DNA from: Candidatus Sabulitectum sp.
Lineage (GTDB): Bacteria; Fermentibacterota; Fermentibacteria; Fermentibacterales; JCC-6
Length of the DNA: 15,057 bases
Assembly: GCA_029940175.1 (NCBI GenBank)
Contig: JAOZRM010000061.1
Coordinates: 1-15,057, forward strand
Direction: 5' to 3'
The notes under the pieces are model-generated. The model did no database searches. It saw only the letters and a list, made by a program, of their open reading frames with translations, and was not told the origin of the DNA. The position numbers and the translations under genes are program-made. This document shows, piece by piece, positions 1-7,451 of this stretch. The first letter of the stretch is position 1. Each line of letters opens with the position of its first letter.

Positions 1-63
1 GCCGAGAGCAAGCTCTGCAGCCTGGTTCTTAGCGCAGTTGTGGCTGCTTACCAGGGAAGGTAA
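1..63 (+). CDS. C-terminal end of an unidentified upstream gene
   Basis: Frame 1 is open from the left edge and ends with TAA at 61-63, giving 20 residues that finish in ...VVAAYQGR. The frame closes five bases before rpiB, and the GGGAAGG at 55-61 that serves rpiB lies over its last codons. This is the arrangement expected of two genes in one operon. The piece is too short to assign a family. It is called coding because of its position, the open frame and the tight packing of every following gene; it could also be untranslated leader that happens to be open. Confidence 0.45.
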   Translation, partial: AESKLCSLVLSAVVAAYQGR

Positions 64-68
64 CTTAA

Positions 69-509
69 ATGAAAATAGTACTGGCCAGCGATCACGCAGG
101 TTTTCCGCTGAAGGAACAACTGGTCAGCCGACTGGAATCACAGGGGCATCAGATACTTGACCTGGGCCCCTTTTCCACAGAGTCGGTTGATTACACGGAT
201 TTTGCCCAGTCTCTGTGCAGGGAAATTCTTCGGGGAAATGCTGAAAAGGGAATTCTTGTGTGTAATTCAGGCGTTGGTATGAGTATTGCAGCAAACAGGT
301 TCAAGGGAATTCGTGCGGCTCTTTGTCTTTTTCCGAAGATGGCTTGTTACGCCAGAAGACACAATGACGCTAATGTTCTTGCTCTTGGCGGGGGTAATAC
401 CGGTCTCTTTCTTGCCTCCGAAATTGCAGATGTGTTTCTTGAAGAAGAATTTGAGGGTGGAAGACACAAGAGAAGAACGGATAAATTTGATCTGGCGGAA
501 GTGAATTAA
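69..509 (+). CDS. rpiB: Ribose-5-phosphate isomerase B (RpiB/LacAB family)
   Basis: RpiB interconverts ribose-5-phosphate and ribulose-5-phosphate in the cytosol (pentose phosphate pathway). Its 146 residues match the usual family length. Visible family features are the N-terminal SDHAG loop (Asp8-His9), the active-site segment GILVCNSGVGMSIAANR with catalytic Cys65, the RRHNDANVLALG segment (His98-Asn99-Asp100), and the C-terminal FEGGRHKRR. One oddity is that the active-site loop reads C-N-S-G where the family normally has C-G-T/S-G. GGGAAGG at 55-61 sits 7 nt before the ATG. The stop codon overlaps the wecB start by one base (TAATG), suggesting translational coupling. Its product ribulose-5-phosphate is the substrate of the RibB half of the downstream ribBA, a plausible metabolic link within this run. 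The LacA/LacB sugar-phosphate isomerases are the alternative, but the context favours RpiB. Confidence 0.93.
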   Translation: MKIVLASDHAGFPLKEQLVSRLESQGHQILDLGPFSTESVDYTDFAQSLCREILRGNAEKGILVCNSGVGMSIAANRFKGIRAALCLFPKMACYARRHNDANVLALGGGNTGLFLASEIADVFLEEEFEGGRHKRRTDKFDLAEVN

Positions 510-1558
510 TGATAGATCTTATCTGTGGTGCCAGACCAAATTTCATGAAGGTTGATTCTATCATTCGTGGCCTGTCTGAAAAAGTTAGGCTGGTTCACAC
601 CGGTCAGCACTACGATTATTCCATGTCAGGCAGTTTCTTTGACCAGCTGGGGTTGCCCAAACCGGATATTAACCTTGAGGTTGGCAGCTCTACAATCACC
701 GTTCAGACCGCTGACATAATGAAGGCTTACGAACCGGTTTTTCTTCAGGGTAAACCTGATGCTGTGGTGGTGGTGGGGGACGTCAACTCAACTCTCGCCT
801 GTGTTCTCACGGCTGTAAGGTATGGAACACCCACTGTTCATGTTGAAGCAGGTCTTCGAAGTTTTGACAGAACCATGCCGGAAGAAATAAACAGGCTGCT
901 CACCGACCAGATAAGCGATCTTCTTCTTATCACAAGCCACGAGGCAAGAGAGAATCTTCTTAAAGAAGGCAGACCGGATAATTCTATCGTCATGGTTGGT
1001 AATCCCATGATTGATACTCTTCTACGGCTTCTTCCGGAAGCAGCTGACAAGAATGTTCCTGAAGGCAGATTCGGCCTTGTCACACTGCACCGGCCCGGGA
1101 ATGTGGATAACAGAGATCTTCTTGGAAGCATCCTTGACTCTCTGGGCAAACTCAATCCGCTTTCTCTGATATTCCCGGCGCATCCAAGAACGCTGAAGAA
1201 CATTCAGAGCTGGGGGCTGCAAAGCCGGGTTCCCGAGAATCTTACCATGGTAAAACCCATGGATTACCTTACCTTCATCAGACATCAGCAGGCTGCGGAA
1301 GTGGTAATAACCGATTCCGGAGGGGTACAGGAGGAAACATCGGTAATGGGTGTTCCCTGCGTAACTGTAAGACCCAATACAGAAAGGCCGATAACCTGTA
1401 CTCTGGGAACCAATGTGTTGTGTTCTGATCCAACTGGAATACCGGAAGCAGTAAGAAAACAGATAGAAAAAAGACCAGAGGTTCCTCCCGTTATTCCCAT
1501 GTGGGATGGTGGTGCCGGAGCCAGGATAGCCAGTGAAATAGAGAGGATTCTGAAATGA
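509..1558 (+). CDS. wecB: UDP-N-acetylglucosamine 2-epimerase, non-hydrolysing
   Basis: This cytosolic enzyme interconverts UDP-GlcNAc and UDP-ManNAc, feeding surface polysaccharide synthesis. The 349 residues are slightly shorter than the common 360-380. Family landmarks in order are GARPNFMK (7-14), VHTGQHYD (29-36), VVGDVNST with Asp91 (88-95), HVEAGLRS with Glu113 (111-118), MPEEINR with Glu125-126 (123-129), VGNPMIDT (163-170), LHRPGN with His194 (193-198), FPAHPRT (222-228), TDSGGVQEE (268-276) and TERP (291-294). The ATG overlaps the rpiB stop by one base, and the TGA stop overlaps the ATG of the next gene (ATGA). Translation of all three genes is therefore probably coupled. No other cell-envelope sugar genes are in view, so the polysaccharide it serves cannot be named. 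Family assignment is firm. Confidence 0.95.
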   Translation: MIDLICGARPNFMKVDSIIRGLSEKVRLVHTGQHYDYSMSGSFFDQLGLPKPDINLEVGSSTITVQTADIMKAYEPVFLQGKPDAVVVVGDVNSTLACVLTAVRYGTPTVHVEAGLRSFDRTMPEEINRLLTDQISDLLLITSHEARENLLKEGRPDNSIVMVGNPMIDTLLRLLPEAADKNVPEGRFGLVTLHRPGNVDNRDLLGSILDSLGKLNPLSLIFPAHPRTLKNIQSWGLQSRVPENLTMVKPMDYLTFIRHQQAAEVVITDSGGVQEETSVMGVPCVTVRPNTERPITCTLGTNVLCSDPTGIPEAVRKQIEKRPEVPPVIPMWDGGAGARIASEIERILK

Positions 1559-2976
1559 ACAGAGCAAAGGGGCTCTTTTTTGCAATAGTTACGGTTTTTG
1601 CAGTGGTGGGCTGTGGCGCCGAAGGTACTGAAGACACTATTCACGAGTCATTTGCTACCGCCGACTTCCAGAAATTCGCAGTTTCTCTGCAGGGTGAAGA
1701 TGTTGGCTACATGAGCATGGAGACCGAGGCAGTTGGCGATTCTCTATTTATTACACAATCCATGGAATGGCATCTGCTTCTCATGGGAACCACAAGAACT
1801 GTTACTATGGAAGTGTCTGCGCGCACAGGGACAAACATGGATCTCGGTTACCTTACAATGACAATGTCTGATGGAACTTCTGTAATAGAGACAACTGCAA
1901 GAAGAACTGGTAATACAATTGAGACCACGGTTAACACCTCAGGCAGAGAAATAGTTAATTCAAGTGAATTTGAAGGGAATTACCTTCCGTCATTTGTAGA
2001 TCTTGCGTCGGCTACAATGGAGTGGGTTGTTGGAGATGAGTTAACTTTCCCCACTTTCGATCCCTCAACAGGAATGATCTTTGAAGCCACCGTAACATGC
2101 GAGGCAATTGAAGATGTTTCTCTCATGGGTGATATGGTTCCAGCATCCCGACTCCTCATTACTCAGCAGGGCATGCGAAATACCGTCTGGGTTTATCAGG
2201 GCCAGATAGTTCGCGAGGAAGAAACAGGCATGGGTATGGTTCTTACCAGAGTGGCACCGGATACTGAAGATAACATCATTCCATCCAGTGATCTCTATGA
2301 GGTTTATGCTGTTACGTCCAATACTGTGGGAGATCCGCGTAGAACCGGTGACAGATCATGGCTTCTTGTTGGCGATGTGGACTGGAATGAGTTCGAACTT
2401 GATTATCCGGGAATACAGAATCTCTCAGACGGACCAATTGTTACGGTTACTGCAACAGTTCCACAGAACCCAGTTGTTTTCCCAATGGAAGAAGCAGCGG
2501 ATGAACATGCGCCTTACCTTGAGGCCGATGCGATGATCCAGTGTACTGATCCGGTAATTATTGCCGTTGCAGACAGTCTTACAGAGGGCGCCACCGATGC
2601 CTGGGACGCAGTTACACGAATTTCAAGGTTTGTTGACAGGGCAGTAGAGAATGTTCCAACAGTTTCTCTTCCGTCGGCAGTTGATGTGCTGGACAATAAG
2701 CGTGGAGACTGCAACGAGCACACCATTCTTACCGTGGCCCTGTGTCGTGCTGTGGGAATTCCTGCTGTTACCTGCGCTGGTATAGTGTATGTAGACAACG
2801 GTATTTTCGGTTACCACGCATGGCCATCGGTATGGGTTGGTGAATGGGTGGCAATTGATCCTACTTTCGGCCAGCAGATCGCAGACTGTACTCACATCGT
2901 TCTTGCCCAGGGCAGCCTGGAAGCGCAGTATGTGGTTAATGGTGTTCTTGGCAGACTCAGTATTGAAGAGCAATAG
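1555..2976 (+). CDS. Lipoprotein with C-terminal transglutaminase-like domain
   Basis: The 473-residue protein begins with a lipoprotein signal: Lys/Arg near the N-terminus, a hydrophobic stretch (7-18) and the lipobox VVGC with Cys20 as the lipidation site. Residues about 35-250 are rich in alternating hydrophobic and Thr/Ser residues, as in a beta-structured domain; it resembles DUF3108-type regions but I cannot name it. Residues about 340-450 form a transglutaminase-like core: KRGDCNEHT with Cys386, GYHAWPSVWV with His421, and WVAIDPTFGQ with Asp435. This is the Cys-His-Asp triad of papain-like transglutaminase/protease folds. Such domains in bacterial lipoproteins are usually peptidases, amidases or protein-handling enzymes, and the substrate here is unknown. 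Its ATG overlaps the wecB stop, and ribD begins 8 bases downstream. An envelope protein sitting between a sugar epimerase and riboflavin genes suggests simple operon packing rather than shared chemistry. Confidence 0.85.
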   Translation: MNRAKGLFFAIVTVFAVVGCGAEGTEDTIHESFATADFQKFAVSLQGEDVGYMSMETEAVGDSLFITQSMEWHLLLMGTTRTVTMEVSARTGTNMDLGYLTMTMSDGTSVIETTARRTGNTIETTVNTSGREIVNSSEFEGNYLPSFVDLASATMEWVVGDELTFPTFDPSTGMIFEATVTCEAIEDVSLMGDMVPASRLLITQQGMRNTVWVYQGQIVREEETGMGMVLTRVAPDTEDNIIPSSDLYEVYAVTSNTVGDPRRTGDRSWLLVGDVDWNEFELDYPGIQNLSDGPIVTVTATVPQNPVVFPMEEAADEHAPYLEADAMIQCTDPVIIAVADSLTEGATDAWDAVTRISRFVDRAVENVPTVSLPSAVDVLDNKRGDCNEHTILTVALCRAVGIPAVTCAGIVYVDNGIFGYHAWPSVWVGEWVAIDPTFGQQIADCTHIVLAQGSLEAQYVVNGVLGRLSIEEQ

Positions 2977-2984
2977 GATTACAA

Positions 2985-4055
2985 TTGTTCATTAAGCCTG
3001 AGTACTACGCCATGAAAAGAGCAGTGAAAATTGCTGTTGGGGGAGGGAAGAAGGTTTTTCCGAATCCCAGGGTTGGTGCGGTTATCATTTCCCCGAAAGG
3101 AGAGGTAATTGCAGAAGGTTTTCACGCATTTCATGGCGGTGCTCATGCAGAAATTAATGCTCTGGAGAAAGCCGGCGACGTAAGAGGTTGTACAATGGTT
3201 GTAACCCTTGAACCATGCAGTCATCACGGCAAAACACCTCCTTGTGTAGAAGCAATCGCAAACTCCGGAATCAGCCGGGTTGTTGTGGGGCTAACTGATC
3301 CCAATCCGCTTGTTGCAGGGGAGGGAATCAAATTCCTCAGGAACAGAGATATTGATGTTGAAGTTGGTCTCTTCAAAGAAGAAGTGGAGAAGCTGAACGA
3401 GATATATCTCCATTACATAGCAACAGGCAGAAGTTTTGTTCACCTGAAGATGGCGGGAACCCTGGATGGAAGAAGCGCTGCCGCAGATGGTTCAAGCAGG
3501 TGGATCACCGGAGCGGAATCTCGCAAGCGAGTACATGAGTTCAGAAGAAATTCACATGCAGTTCTGGTCGGACGAGGTACTGCAGTTGCAGATGATCCTG
3601 AACTCACTGCAAGAGATGTACAGTGTGCCCCTGAAGACCAGCCAGTGCGGATCATTATTGCCGGCAGTGAAATGCCGTACAGCCTTAAATTGTTTAATTC
3701 TCCCGGAAAAACTGTGGTGGTTACAGACCAGCGACGTGATCTTCCTGGATCGGTTGATGTGTGGCAGGGGATTGAATCTCTTGCACAGCTTCTGGCTAAA
3801 ACAGCGGAAGAAGGGCTTGGTCTTGTACTGTGCGAGGGGGGCAGCTCACTTGCAGCTTCTCTGTTAAAGGAGCATCTTGTTGACAAGCTTAGCATATTCA
3901 CTGCATCGGCAGTGCTGGGGAGTCGCGGATTTCCCATGCTGGGCGATCTGAAGATTGAGAGTATCGGTGACATTTTGAGAATGGAGAATGTTACATTTAC
4001 CCGGATAGGAGACGACACTCTTACGGAGGGGCAAGTTGTTTACTGGACTGATTGA
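2985..4055 (+). CDS. ribD: Bifunctional riboflavin deaminase/reductase RibD
   Basis: RibD performs the second and third steps of riboflavin synthesis: deamination of the diaminopyrimidine from GTP cyclohydrolase II, then NADPH-dependent reduction of the ribosyl side chain. The 356 residues are normal length. The N-terminal deaminase shows PNPRVGAVI, the zinc motif HAE (His54, Glu56) and EPCSHHGKTPPC (Cys78, Cys87). The C-terminal reductase (from about 148) shows HLKMAGTLDGRSA, SSRWITG, VGRGTAVADDPELTAR and CEGGSSLAASLL. The start is taken as TTG at 2985 because the family needs residues before the YAMKRAVKIA helix; AGGA at 2975-2978 is 6 nt upstream. An in-frame ATG at 3012 would trim that conserved N-terminus. 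The gene ends 20 bases inside ribE. Confidence 0.95.
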   Translation: MFIKPEYYAMKRAVKIAVGGGKKVFPNPRVGAVIISPKGEVIAEGFHAFHGGAHAEINALEKAGDVRGCTMVVTLEPCSHHGKTPPCVEAIANSGISRVVVGLTDPNPLVAGEGIKFLRNRDIDVEVGLFKEEVEKLNEIYLHYIATGRSFVHLKMAGTLDGRSAAADGSSRWITGAESRKRVHEFRRNSHAVLVGRGTAVADDPELTARDVQCAPEDQPVRIIIAGSEMPYSLKLFNSPGKTVVVTDQRRDLPGSVDVWQGIESLAQLLAKTAEEGLGLVLCEGGSSLAASLLKEHLVDKLSIFTASAVLGSRGFPMLGDLKIESIGDILRMENVTFTRIGDDTLTEGQVVYWTD

Positions 4056-4656
4056 GACTACAGGAACAGTGAAAAGTACAGGGAGAGGATTCCAGGTTGA
4101 AGCCGGGAAGAACCTTGACCTGATCCGCGGAGACAGTCTCGCCGTTAGCGGCTCTTGTCTTACTGTGACAAAAATAGAGGGAAGACAGCTGTATTTTGAT
4201 GTTTCACCGGAAACCTTCAGAAGAATTGTAGCTCCCACCCCAGGCTCAAAAGTCAATCTGGAGAGATCCATGTCGGCTGAGGGCAGGTTTCATGGTCATT
4301 TCGTTACAGGGCATGTGGATGCTGTCGGCACGGTGACAAAAGCAAGGCAAACTTCCGGATTCAGCGAGATCACTGTTTCATATCCCCGGAAGGATTCCCT
4401 GCTTCTTGTTGAAAAAGGTTCTATCACAGTTTCCGGTATAAGCCTTACTGTAGCCTCTCTCAATGGAAACAGTTTTACAGTTGCTGTTATTCCGGAAACA
4501 CTGAAGGCAACAACTGCAGGGGAATGGAAACCGGGTTATCGCGTTAATCTAGAGTTCGATATAATAGGTAAGTATGTGACACAGGCTGCACTGGCAGCCC
4601 GATCAAAAGAATCGTTGAGGGAGTACCTTGAACAGTACGAAACTGGCAGGAGCTGA
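4036..4656 (+). CDS. ribE: Riboflavin synthase, alpha subunit
   Basis: Riboflavin synthase dismutates two 6,7-dimethyl-8-ribityllumazine molecules into riboflavin and a pyrimidinedione that is recycled. The 206 residues form the family's two tandem lumazine-binding barrels. The first has the invariant N-terminus MFTGLIE, GDSLAVSGSCLTV, SPETFRR, VNLERSM and GHFVTGHVDAVG. The second has KGSITVSGISLTV, PETLKATT, GYRVNLEFDIIGKYV. The start is TTG at 4036, fixed by the invariant MFTG motif and by GGAGGGG at 4025-4031, 4 nt upstream. It overlaps ribD by 20 bases and ribBA by 29 bases. The symbol ribE follows Gram-negative usage; in some nomenclatures the same gene is ribC or ribB. Confidence 0.95.
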   Translation: MFTGLIETTGTVKSTGRGFQVEAGKNLDLIRGDSLAVSGSCLTVTKIEGRQLYFDVSPETFRRIVAPTPGSKVNLERSMSAEGRFHGHFVTGHVDAVGTVTKARQTSGFSEITVSYPRKDSLLLVEKGSITVSGISLTVASLNGNSFTVAVIPETLKATTAGEWKPGYRVNLEFDIIGKYVTQAALAARSKESLREYLEQYETGRS

Positions 4657-5860
4657 AGAAGCAATCGCCGCCATAAAGCGCGGCGAAATGATAGTAGTTG
4701 TTGATGATGAGAACCGTGAGAACGAAGGTGATCTGATCATTGCCGCGGAATTCTGTGACGCTGAGCATATAAATTTTATGGCAACTCACGCCCGTGGACT
4801 TATCTGCCTGGCGATGAAGAAAGAGCATCTGGCAAGGCTTGATCTTAATGAGATGGTGCCAAGAAACACGTCTCTCCATGAAACTGCCTTTACTGTGAGT
4901 ATAGATGCAATCCACGGTGTCACCACTGGAATCAGTGCTGCAGATAGAGCTAAAACAATTGCTGTGGCTATTGATCCCCGATCAAACCCGGAAGATCTGG
5001 GAAGACCCGGGCATATTTTCCCTCTCGCTGCAAGAGATGGAGGTGTTCTTCGAAGAATAGGACACACAGAGACTGCAGTCGATCTGGCGAAACTGGCTGG
5101 GCTCCACCCGTCCGGTGTTATCTGCGAGGTAATGAATCCCGACGGAACAATGGCGAGATTACCGCAGCTCAAGGAGTTTGCAAAAAAACACAGTCTGTTG
5201 CTGACTTCTGTGGAAGAACTGGTCAAGTACCGCCATAAGAACGAAGTTCTTGTCGAATGTGTTGCAGACGCAACTCTTCCAACTGATTTTGGTGAATTCA
5301 GGGTAAAGGTCTATGAGAGCCTGATTGATAGGGAAACACATGTGGCTCTTTACAAAGGCGACATTACAAAAAATGAGAGCATTCTTGTAAGGGTTCATTC
5401 CCAGTGTCTTACAGGTGATGTTTTTGGCAGTAGACGATGTGATTGCGGCAGCCAGCTTCATGCGGCCATGCGAAAAGTTACAGAAGAGGGTTGCGGAGTT
5501 ATTCTGTACATGGCTCAGGAGGGTCGTGGAATAGGTCTGGCCAATAAGATAAAGGCTTACCATCTTCAGGACAAAGGCATGGACACAGTTGATGCGAATG
5601 TAGAGCTGGGATTTGCTCCCGACCTGAGAGACTACGGTATTGGAGCCCAGATTCTCAGCGAGATGGGGCTTACATCTATCAAACTCATGACGAATAATCC
5701 GAAGAAAATAATTGGACTTTCCGGCTATGGACTTGAAATAACAGAACGTGTCGGAATTGAAGTTTGTCCCACCGATGAGAATCGCTTCTATCTTAGAACA
5801 AAAAGAGACAGAATGGGACACATGCTGAAGGGAGTGGATGAACATGGCTTGGATACATGA
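4628..5860 (+). CDS. ribBA: Bifunctional DHBP synthase / GTP cyclohydrolase II
   Basis: This fusion supplies both precursors of riboflavin: 3,4-dihydroxy-2-butanone-4-phosphate from ribulose-5-phosphate (RibB half, about 1-205) and the pyrimidine from GTP (RibA half, about 206-405). RibB motifs are VVDDENRENEGDL (24-36), THARGLICLAM (53-63), HGVTTGISAADRA (96-108), RPGHIFPL (126-133) and HTETAVDLAKLAG (146-158). RibA motifs are VRVHSQCLTGDVFGSRRCDCG with zinc ligands Cys260, Cys271 and Cys273, the QEGRGIGL loop (297-304), DLRDYGIGAQIL (332-343) and TNNPKK (355-360). Both halves look complete, with no missing metal ligand. The TTG start at 4628 has GAGGGAG at 4617-4623 upstream and lies 29 bases inside ribE. 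Its 3' end overlaps ribH by 23 bases. Confidence 0.95.
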   Translation: MNSTKLAGAEEAIAAIKRGEMIVVVDDENRENEGDLIIAAEFCDAEHINFMATHARGLICLAMKKEHLARLDLNEMVPRNTSLHETAFTVSIDAIHGVTTGISAADRAKTIAVAIDPRSNPEDLGRPGHIFPLAARDGGVLRRIGHTETAVDLAKLAGLHPSGVICEVMNPDGTMARLPQLKEFAKKHSLLLTSVEELVKYRHKNEVLVECVADATLPTDFGEFRVKVYESLIDRETHVALYKGDITKNESILVRVHSQCLTGDVFGSRRCDCGSQLHAAMRKVTEEGCGVILYMAQEGRGIGLANKIKAYHLQDKGMDTVDANVELGFAPDLRDYGIGAQILSEMGLTSIKLMTNNPKKIIGLSGYGLEITERVGIEVCPTDENRFYLRTKRDRMGHMLKGVDEHGLDT

Positions 5861-6347
5861 AGGACAATTTGAGGGCGAGGGTCTTAAGACCGCAATTGTT
5901 GTTTCCCGGTTCAACAGTTTTATTACGGGAAGACTCCTTGACGGGGCTCAAGACTGTTTGATCCGCCACGGTGTTGAAGAAGAGGATATTGATGTATTCT
6001 GGGTTCCCGGAGCTTGGGAAATTCCAGCAGTTGCCGCAAATCTGACCAGGAGCAGATCGTTTGATGCTGTGATCTGCCTGGGAACAATAATTCGTGGAGA
6101 GACCCCGCATTTTGAGTATGTAGCATCAGAGAATGCCAAGGGTATCGCCCAGGCTGGAATGAATGCTTCCGTTCCTGTAGTTTACGGTATGATCACTGCT
6201 GATACTGTTGACCAGGCTGTTGACAGAGCTGGTATAAAGAGTGGCAATAAGGGTTTTGATGCAGCAATGACTGCATTGGAGCTTGTAAGTCTTTATGAGC
6301 AGATTCATGGATTTGCAGCTACCAACCTTGATATCCCGGAGGAGTAA
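5838..6347 (+). CDS. ribH: 6,7-dimethyl-8-ribityllumazine synthase
   Basis: RibH condenses the RibA/RibD-derived ribitylaminopyrimidine with dihydroxybutanone phosphate to give the lumazine substrate of riboflavin synthase. The enzyme normally assembles as pentamers or a 60-mer shell. The 169 residues include IVVSRFNSFIT (20-30), WVPGAWEIP (55-63), GTIIRGETPHFEYV with the catalytic histidine His91 (82-95), KGIAQ (101-105) and RAGIKSGNKG (130-139). The C-terminus runs about 10 residues past the usual end. Two ATGs are possible: 5838 lies 3 nt after the GGGAG and 5844 lies 9 nt after it. The first was chosen because short spacings recur in this window, but 5844 is nearly as likely. nusB starts one base after its stop. 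Confidence 0.95.
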   Translation: MNMAWIHEGQFEGEGLKTAIVVSRFNSFITGRLLDGAQDCLIRHGVEEEDIDVFWVPGAWEIPAVAANLTRSRSFDAVICLGTIIRGETPHFEYVASENAKGIAQAGMNASVPVVYGMITADTVDQAVDRAGIKSGNKGFDAAMTALELVSLYEQIHGFAATNLDIPEE

Positions 6348-6348
6348 T

Positions 6349-6750
6349 TTGGGTCTACGAACCAGGGGTAGAAAATTCCTTCTTCAATGTCGCTATGCAG
6401 CTGAGGCAAATGGAGAATCCATTCCGGAAAACATGGAATTAATGCAGATGAGTACAAGGATCCCCGACCCGGATACTCGAGTCTGGATCAAAGAACTTGC
6501 CCGGGCCGTTGATAAGAACAGGGAAGAGATCGATAGCCTTATTGAAAATTCTCTTGTGAACTGGTCCATGAGCAGACTTACTCCCATTACAAAACTTATT
6601 CTGGAACAGGCAACAGCAGAAAAGAACTATCTGTCTATCCCTGCCCCTGTTGTTATCAAGGAAGCAGTTCGTCTTGCAATCGAATTTGAAGGTCCCAAGA
6701 CAGGCTCTTTTGTGAACGGAGTTCTGGATAAAATTCTGATAAGGCAATAA
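6349..6750 (+). CDS. nusB: Transcription antitermination factor NusB
   Basis: NusB binds boxA RNA with NusE (ribosomal protein S10) and supports antitermination, chiefly of rRNA operons. Starting at TTG 6349 gives 133 residues, in the normal range, beginning with the typical basic segment LRTRGRKFLLQCRYAAE. The C-terminal helices carry the family signature SRLTPITKLILEQATAE, IPAPVVIKEAVRLAIEF and GSFVNGVLDKIL. This start is preferred over the longer frame from 6295 because GGAGGAG at 6338-6344 sits 4 nt upstream and the extra N-terminal residues would overlap ribH and match nothing in the family. The ribH-nusB order is a widespread bacterial arrangement. It is the last gene of the long + strand run and is followed by a hairpin at 6754-6775. 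Confidence 0.93.
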   Translation: MGLRTRGRKFLLQCRYAAEANGESIPENMELMQMSTRIPDPDTRVWIKELARAVDKNREEIDSLIENSLVNWSMSRLTPITKLILEQATAEKNYLSIPAPVVIKEAVRLAIEFEGPKTGSFVNGVLDKILIRQ

Positions 6751-6753
6751 GAC

Positions 6754-6775
6754 AGCTCCGGTTAAAACCGGGGCT
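6754..6775. terminator. Hairpin between convergent nusB and the 6775-7260 gene
   Basis: AGCTCCGGT (6754-6762) pairs with ACCGGGGCT (6767-6775), with one G-U pair and a four-base loop. It begins four bases after the nusB stop and its last base touches the stop codon of the opposing gene. There is no T-run on either side, so it is not a textbook intrinsic terminator. It may act as an RNA 3'-end stabiliser or as a bidirectional terminator. A closely similar hairpin follows the gene at 13970. Confidence 0.5.
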
Positions 6776-7260
6776 CATGGATTCATAAGCTCTTTGTAGA
6801 CACTTGCAAGGATTTTTCTGTCTTTCAGATCTTTCAGGTTTCTCAGGCCGGCTTGAAAAGCATCCCTGGCTATTTCCGGTTGCTTCATCTTCTCTATGGC
6901 CAGCTTCATTATCCGCAAATACACTTCAAGTCTCTGGGGATCTCTGGGAATCATTTCCTTATACAGCACCAGAGCTTCATCGAATTGCCCATCCATGATT
7001 CTTGATTCAGGAATGCTGAACATCAGGCTTACTTCACCTCCGGCAGAGCCCGGGAATAAAATCGAGCTGGAGGAACTGGTCAGAAGAGCGGCAAGCGGTT
7101 TTCCTATGAGAATCCCAGCCGGGATCAGCAGAAAAACTCCCGGTATCGATCTGCTGGATACTGGTATCATCATGTAAAAACTTACAGTAAGGAATGGAAG
7201 GGCTATCAGAAATCGAATAAGCAGAGATTTCAGAGCTGCCTTTCTATCGTCCAAACCCAT
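6775..7260 (-). CDS. Small membrane protein with TPR-like C-terminus
   Basis: I do not recognise a named family. The 161-residue product starts with a short basic segment (MGLDDRKAALKS) followed by two hydrophobic stretches, about residues 14-34 and 39-60, predicted as membrane segments. The remainder (about 85-158) is helical and amphipathic, with a spacing typical of tetratricopeptide-like repeats: FDEALVLYKEMIPRDPQRLEVYLRIMKLAIEKMKQPEIARDAFQAGL. This suggests an inner-membrane protein presenting a small TPR-like scaffold for protein contacts. The ATG at 7260 has only a weak upstream G-rich site. It is convergent with nusB and separated from the divergent phosphoesterase gene by 191 bases. 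Its reality rests on the TM-plus-TPR architecture rather than on homology. Confidence 0.7.
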   Translation of the reverse strand: MGLDDRKAALKSLLIRFLIALPFLTVSFYMMIPVSSRSIPGVFLLIPAGILIGKPLAALLTSSSSSILFPGSAGGEVSLMFSIPESRIMDGQFDEALVLYKEMIPRDPQRLEVYLRIMKLAIEKMKQPEIARDAFQAGLRNLKDLKDRKILASVYKELMNP

Positions 7261-7369
7261 ACCCCCGGAGTAAATCTGATATCAAAACACAGATACATTC
7301 TGAATAAACAGGAATACTTGAATATAACCAGAAGAGGGGTCTCCTGAAGCTAGATCAGTATTTCGCGTA

Positions 7370-7398
7370 TTGACAACAGCATCGGTTTCCCTGATTGT
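7370..7398 (+). promoter_or_regulatory. Possible sigma-70-type promoter for the phosphoesterase gene
   Basis: TTGACA at 7370-7375 is a perfect -35 hexamer. The 17-bp spacing places GATTGT (7393-7398) at -10, which matches the consensus in only three of six positions. It lies in the 191-bp divergent gap, about 50 bp before the ATG at 7452. The -35 is convincing and the -10 is weak. Confidence 0.35.
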
Positions 7399-7451
7399 CT
7401 ATGTGGTGTGTGTGAGTATGTGTTTCCCAAAAGAATCCTTTAGGGTGGGGT

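Noticed and set aside
838..1585. Long minus-strand open frames opposite wecB, and similar frames opposite ribD, ribBA and ribH
   Set aside because: They are antisense shadows of well-recognised genes, with no family resemblance and biased composition.
2977..2984. FMN riboswitch before ribD
   Set aside because: Only 8 bases separate ribD from the preceding gene, and no RFN-like structure could fit.
3012..3014. ATG 3012 as the ribD start
   Set aside because: It would remove residues of the conserved first helix; TTG 2985 has AGGA at a proper distance.
6295..6348. N-terminal extension of NusB from 6295
   Set aside because: These residues lie inside ribH and match nothing in NusB; TTG 6349 has a strong GGAGGAG site 4 nt upstream.
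7261..7451. Non-coding RNA gene in the GT-rich divergent gap
   Set aside because: There is a possible promoter but no clear stable fold or known RNA signature, and the gap is under 200 bases.
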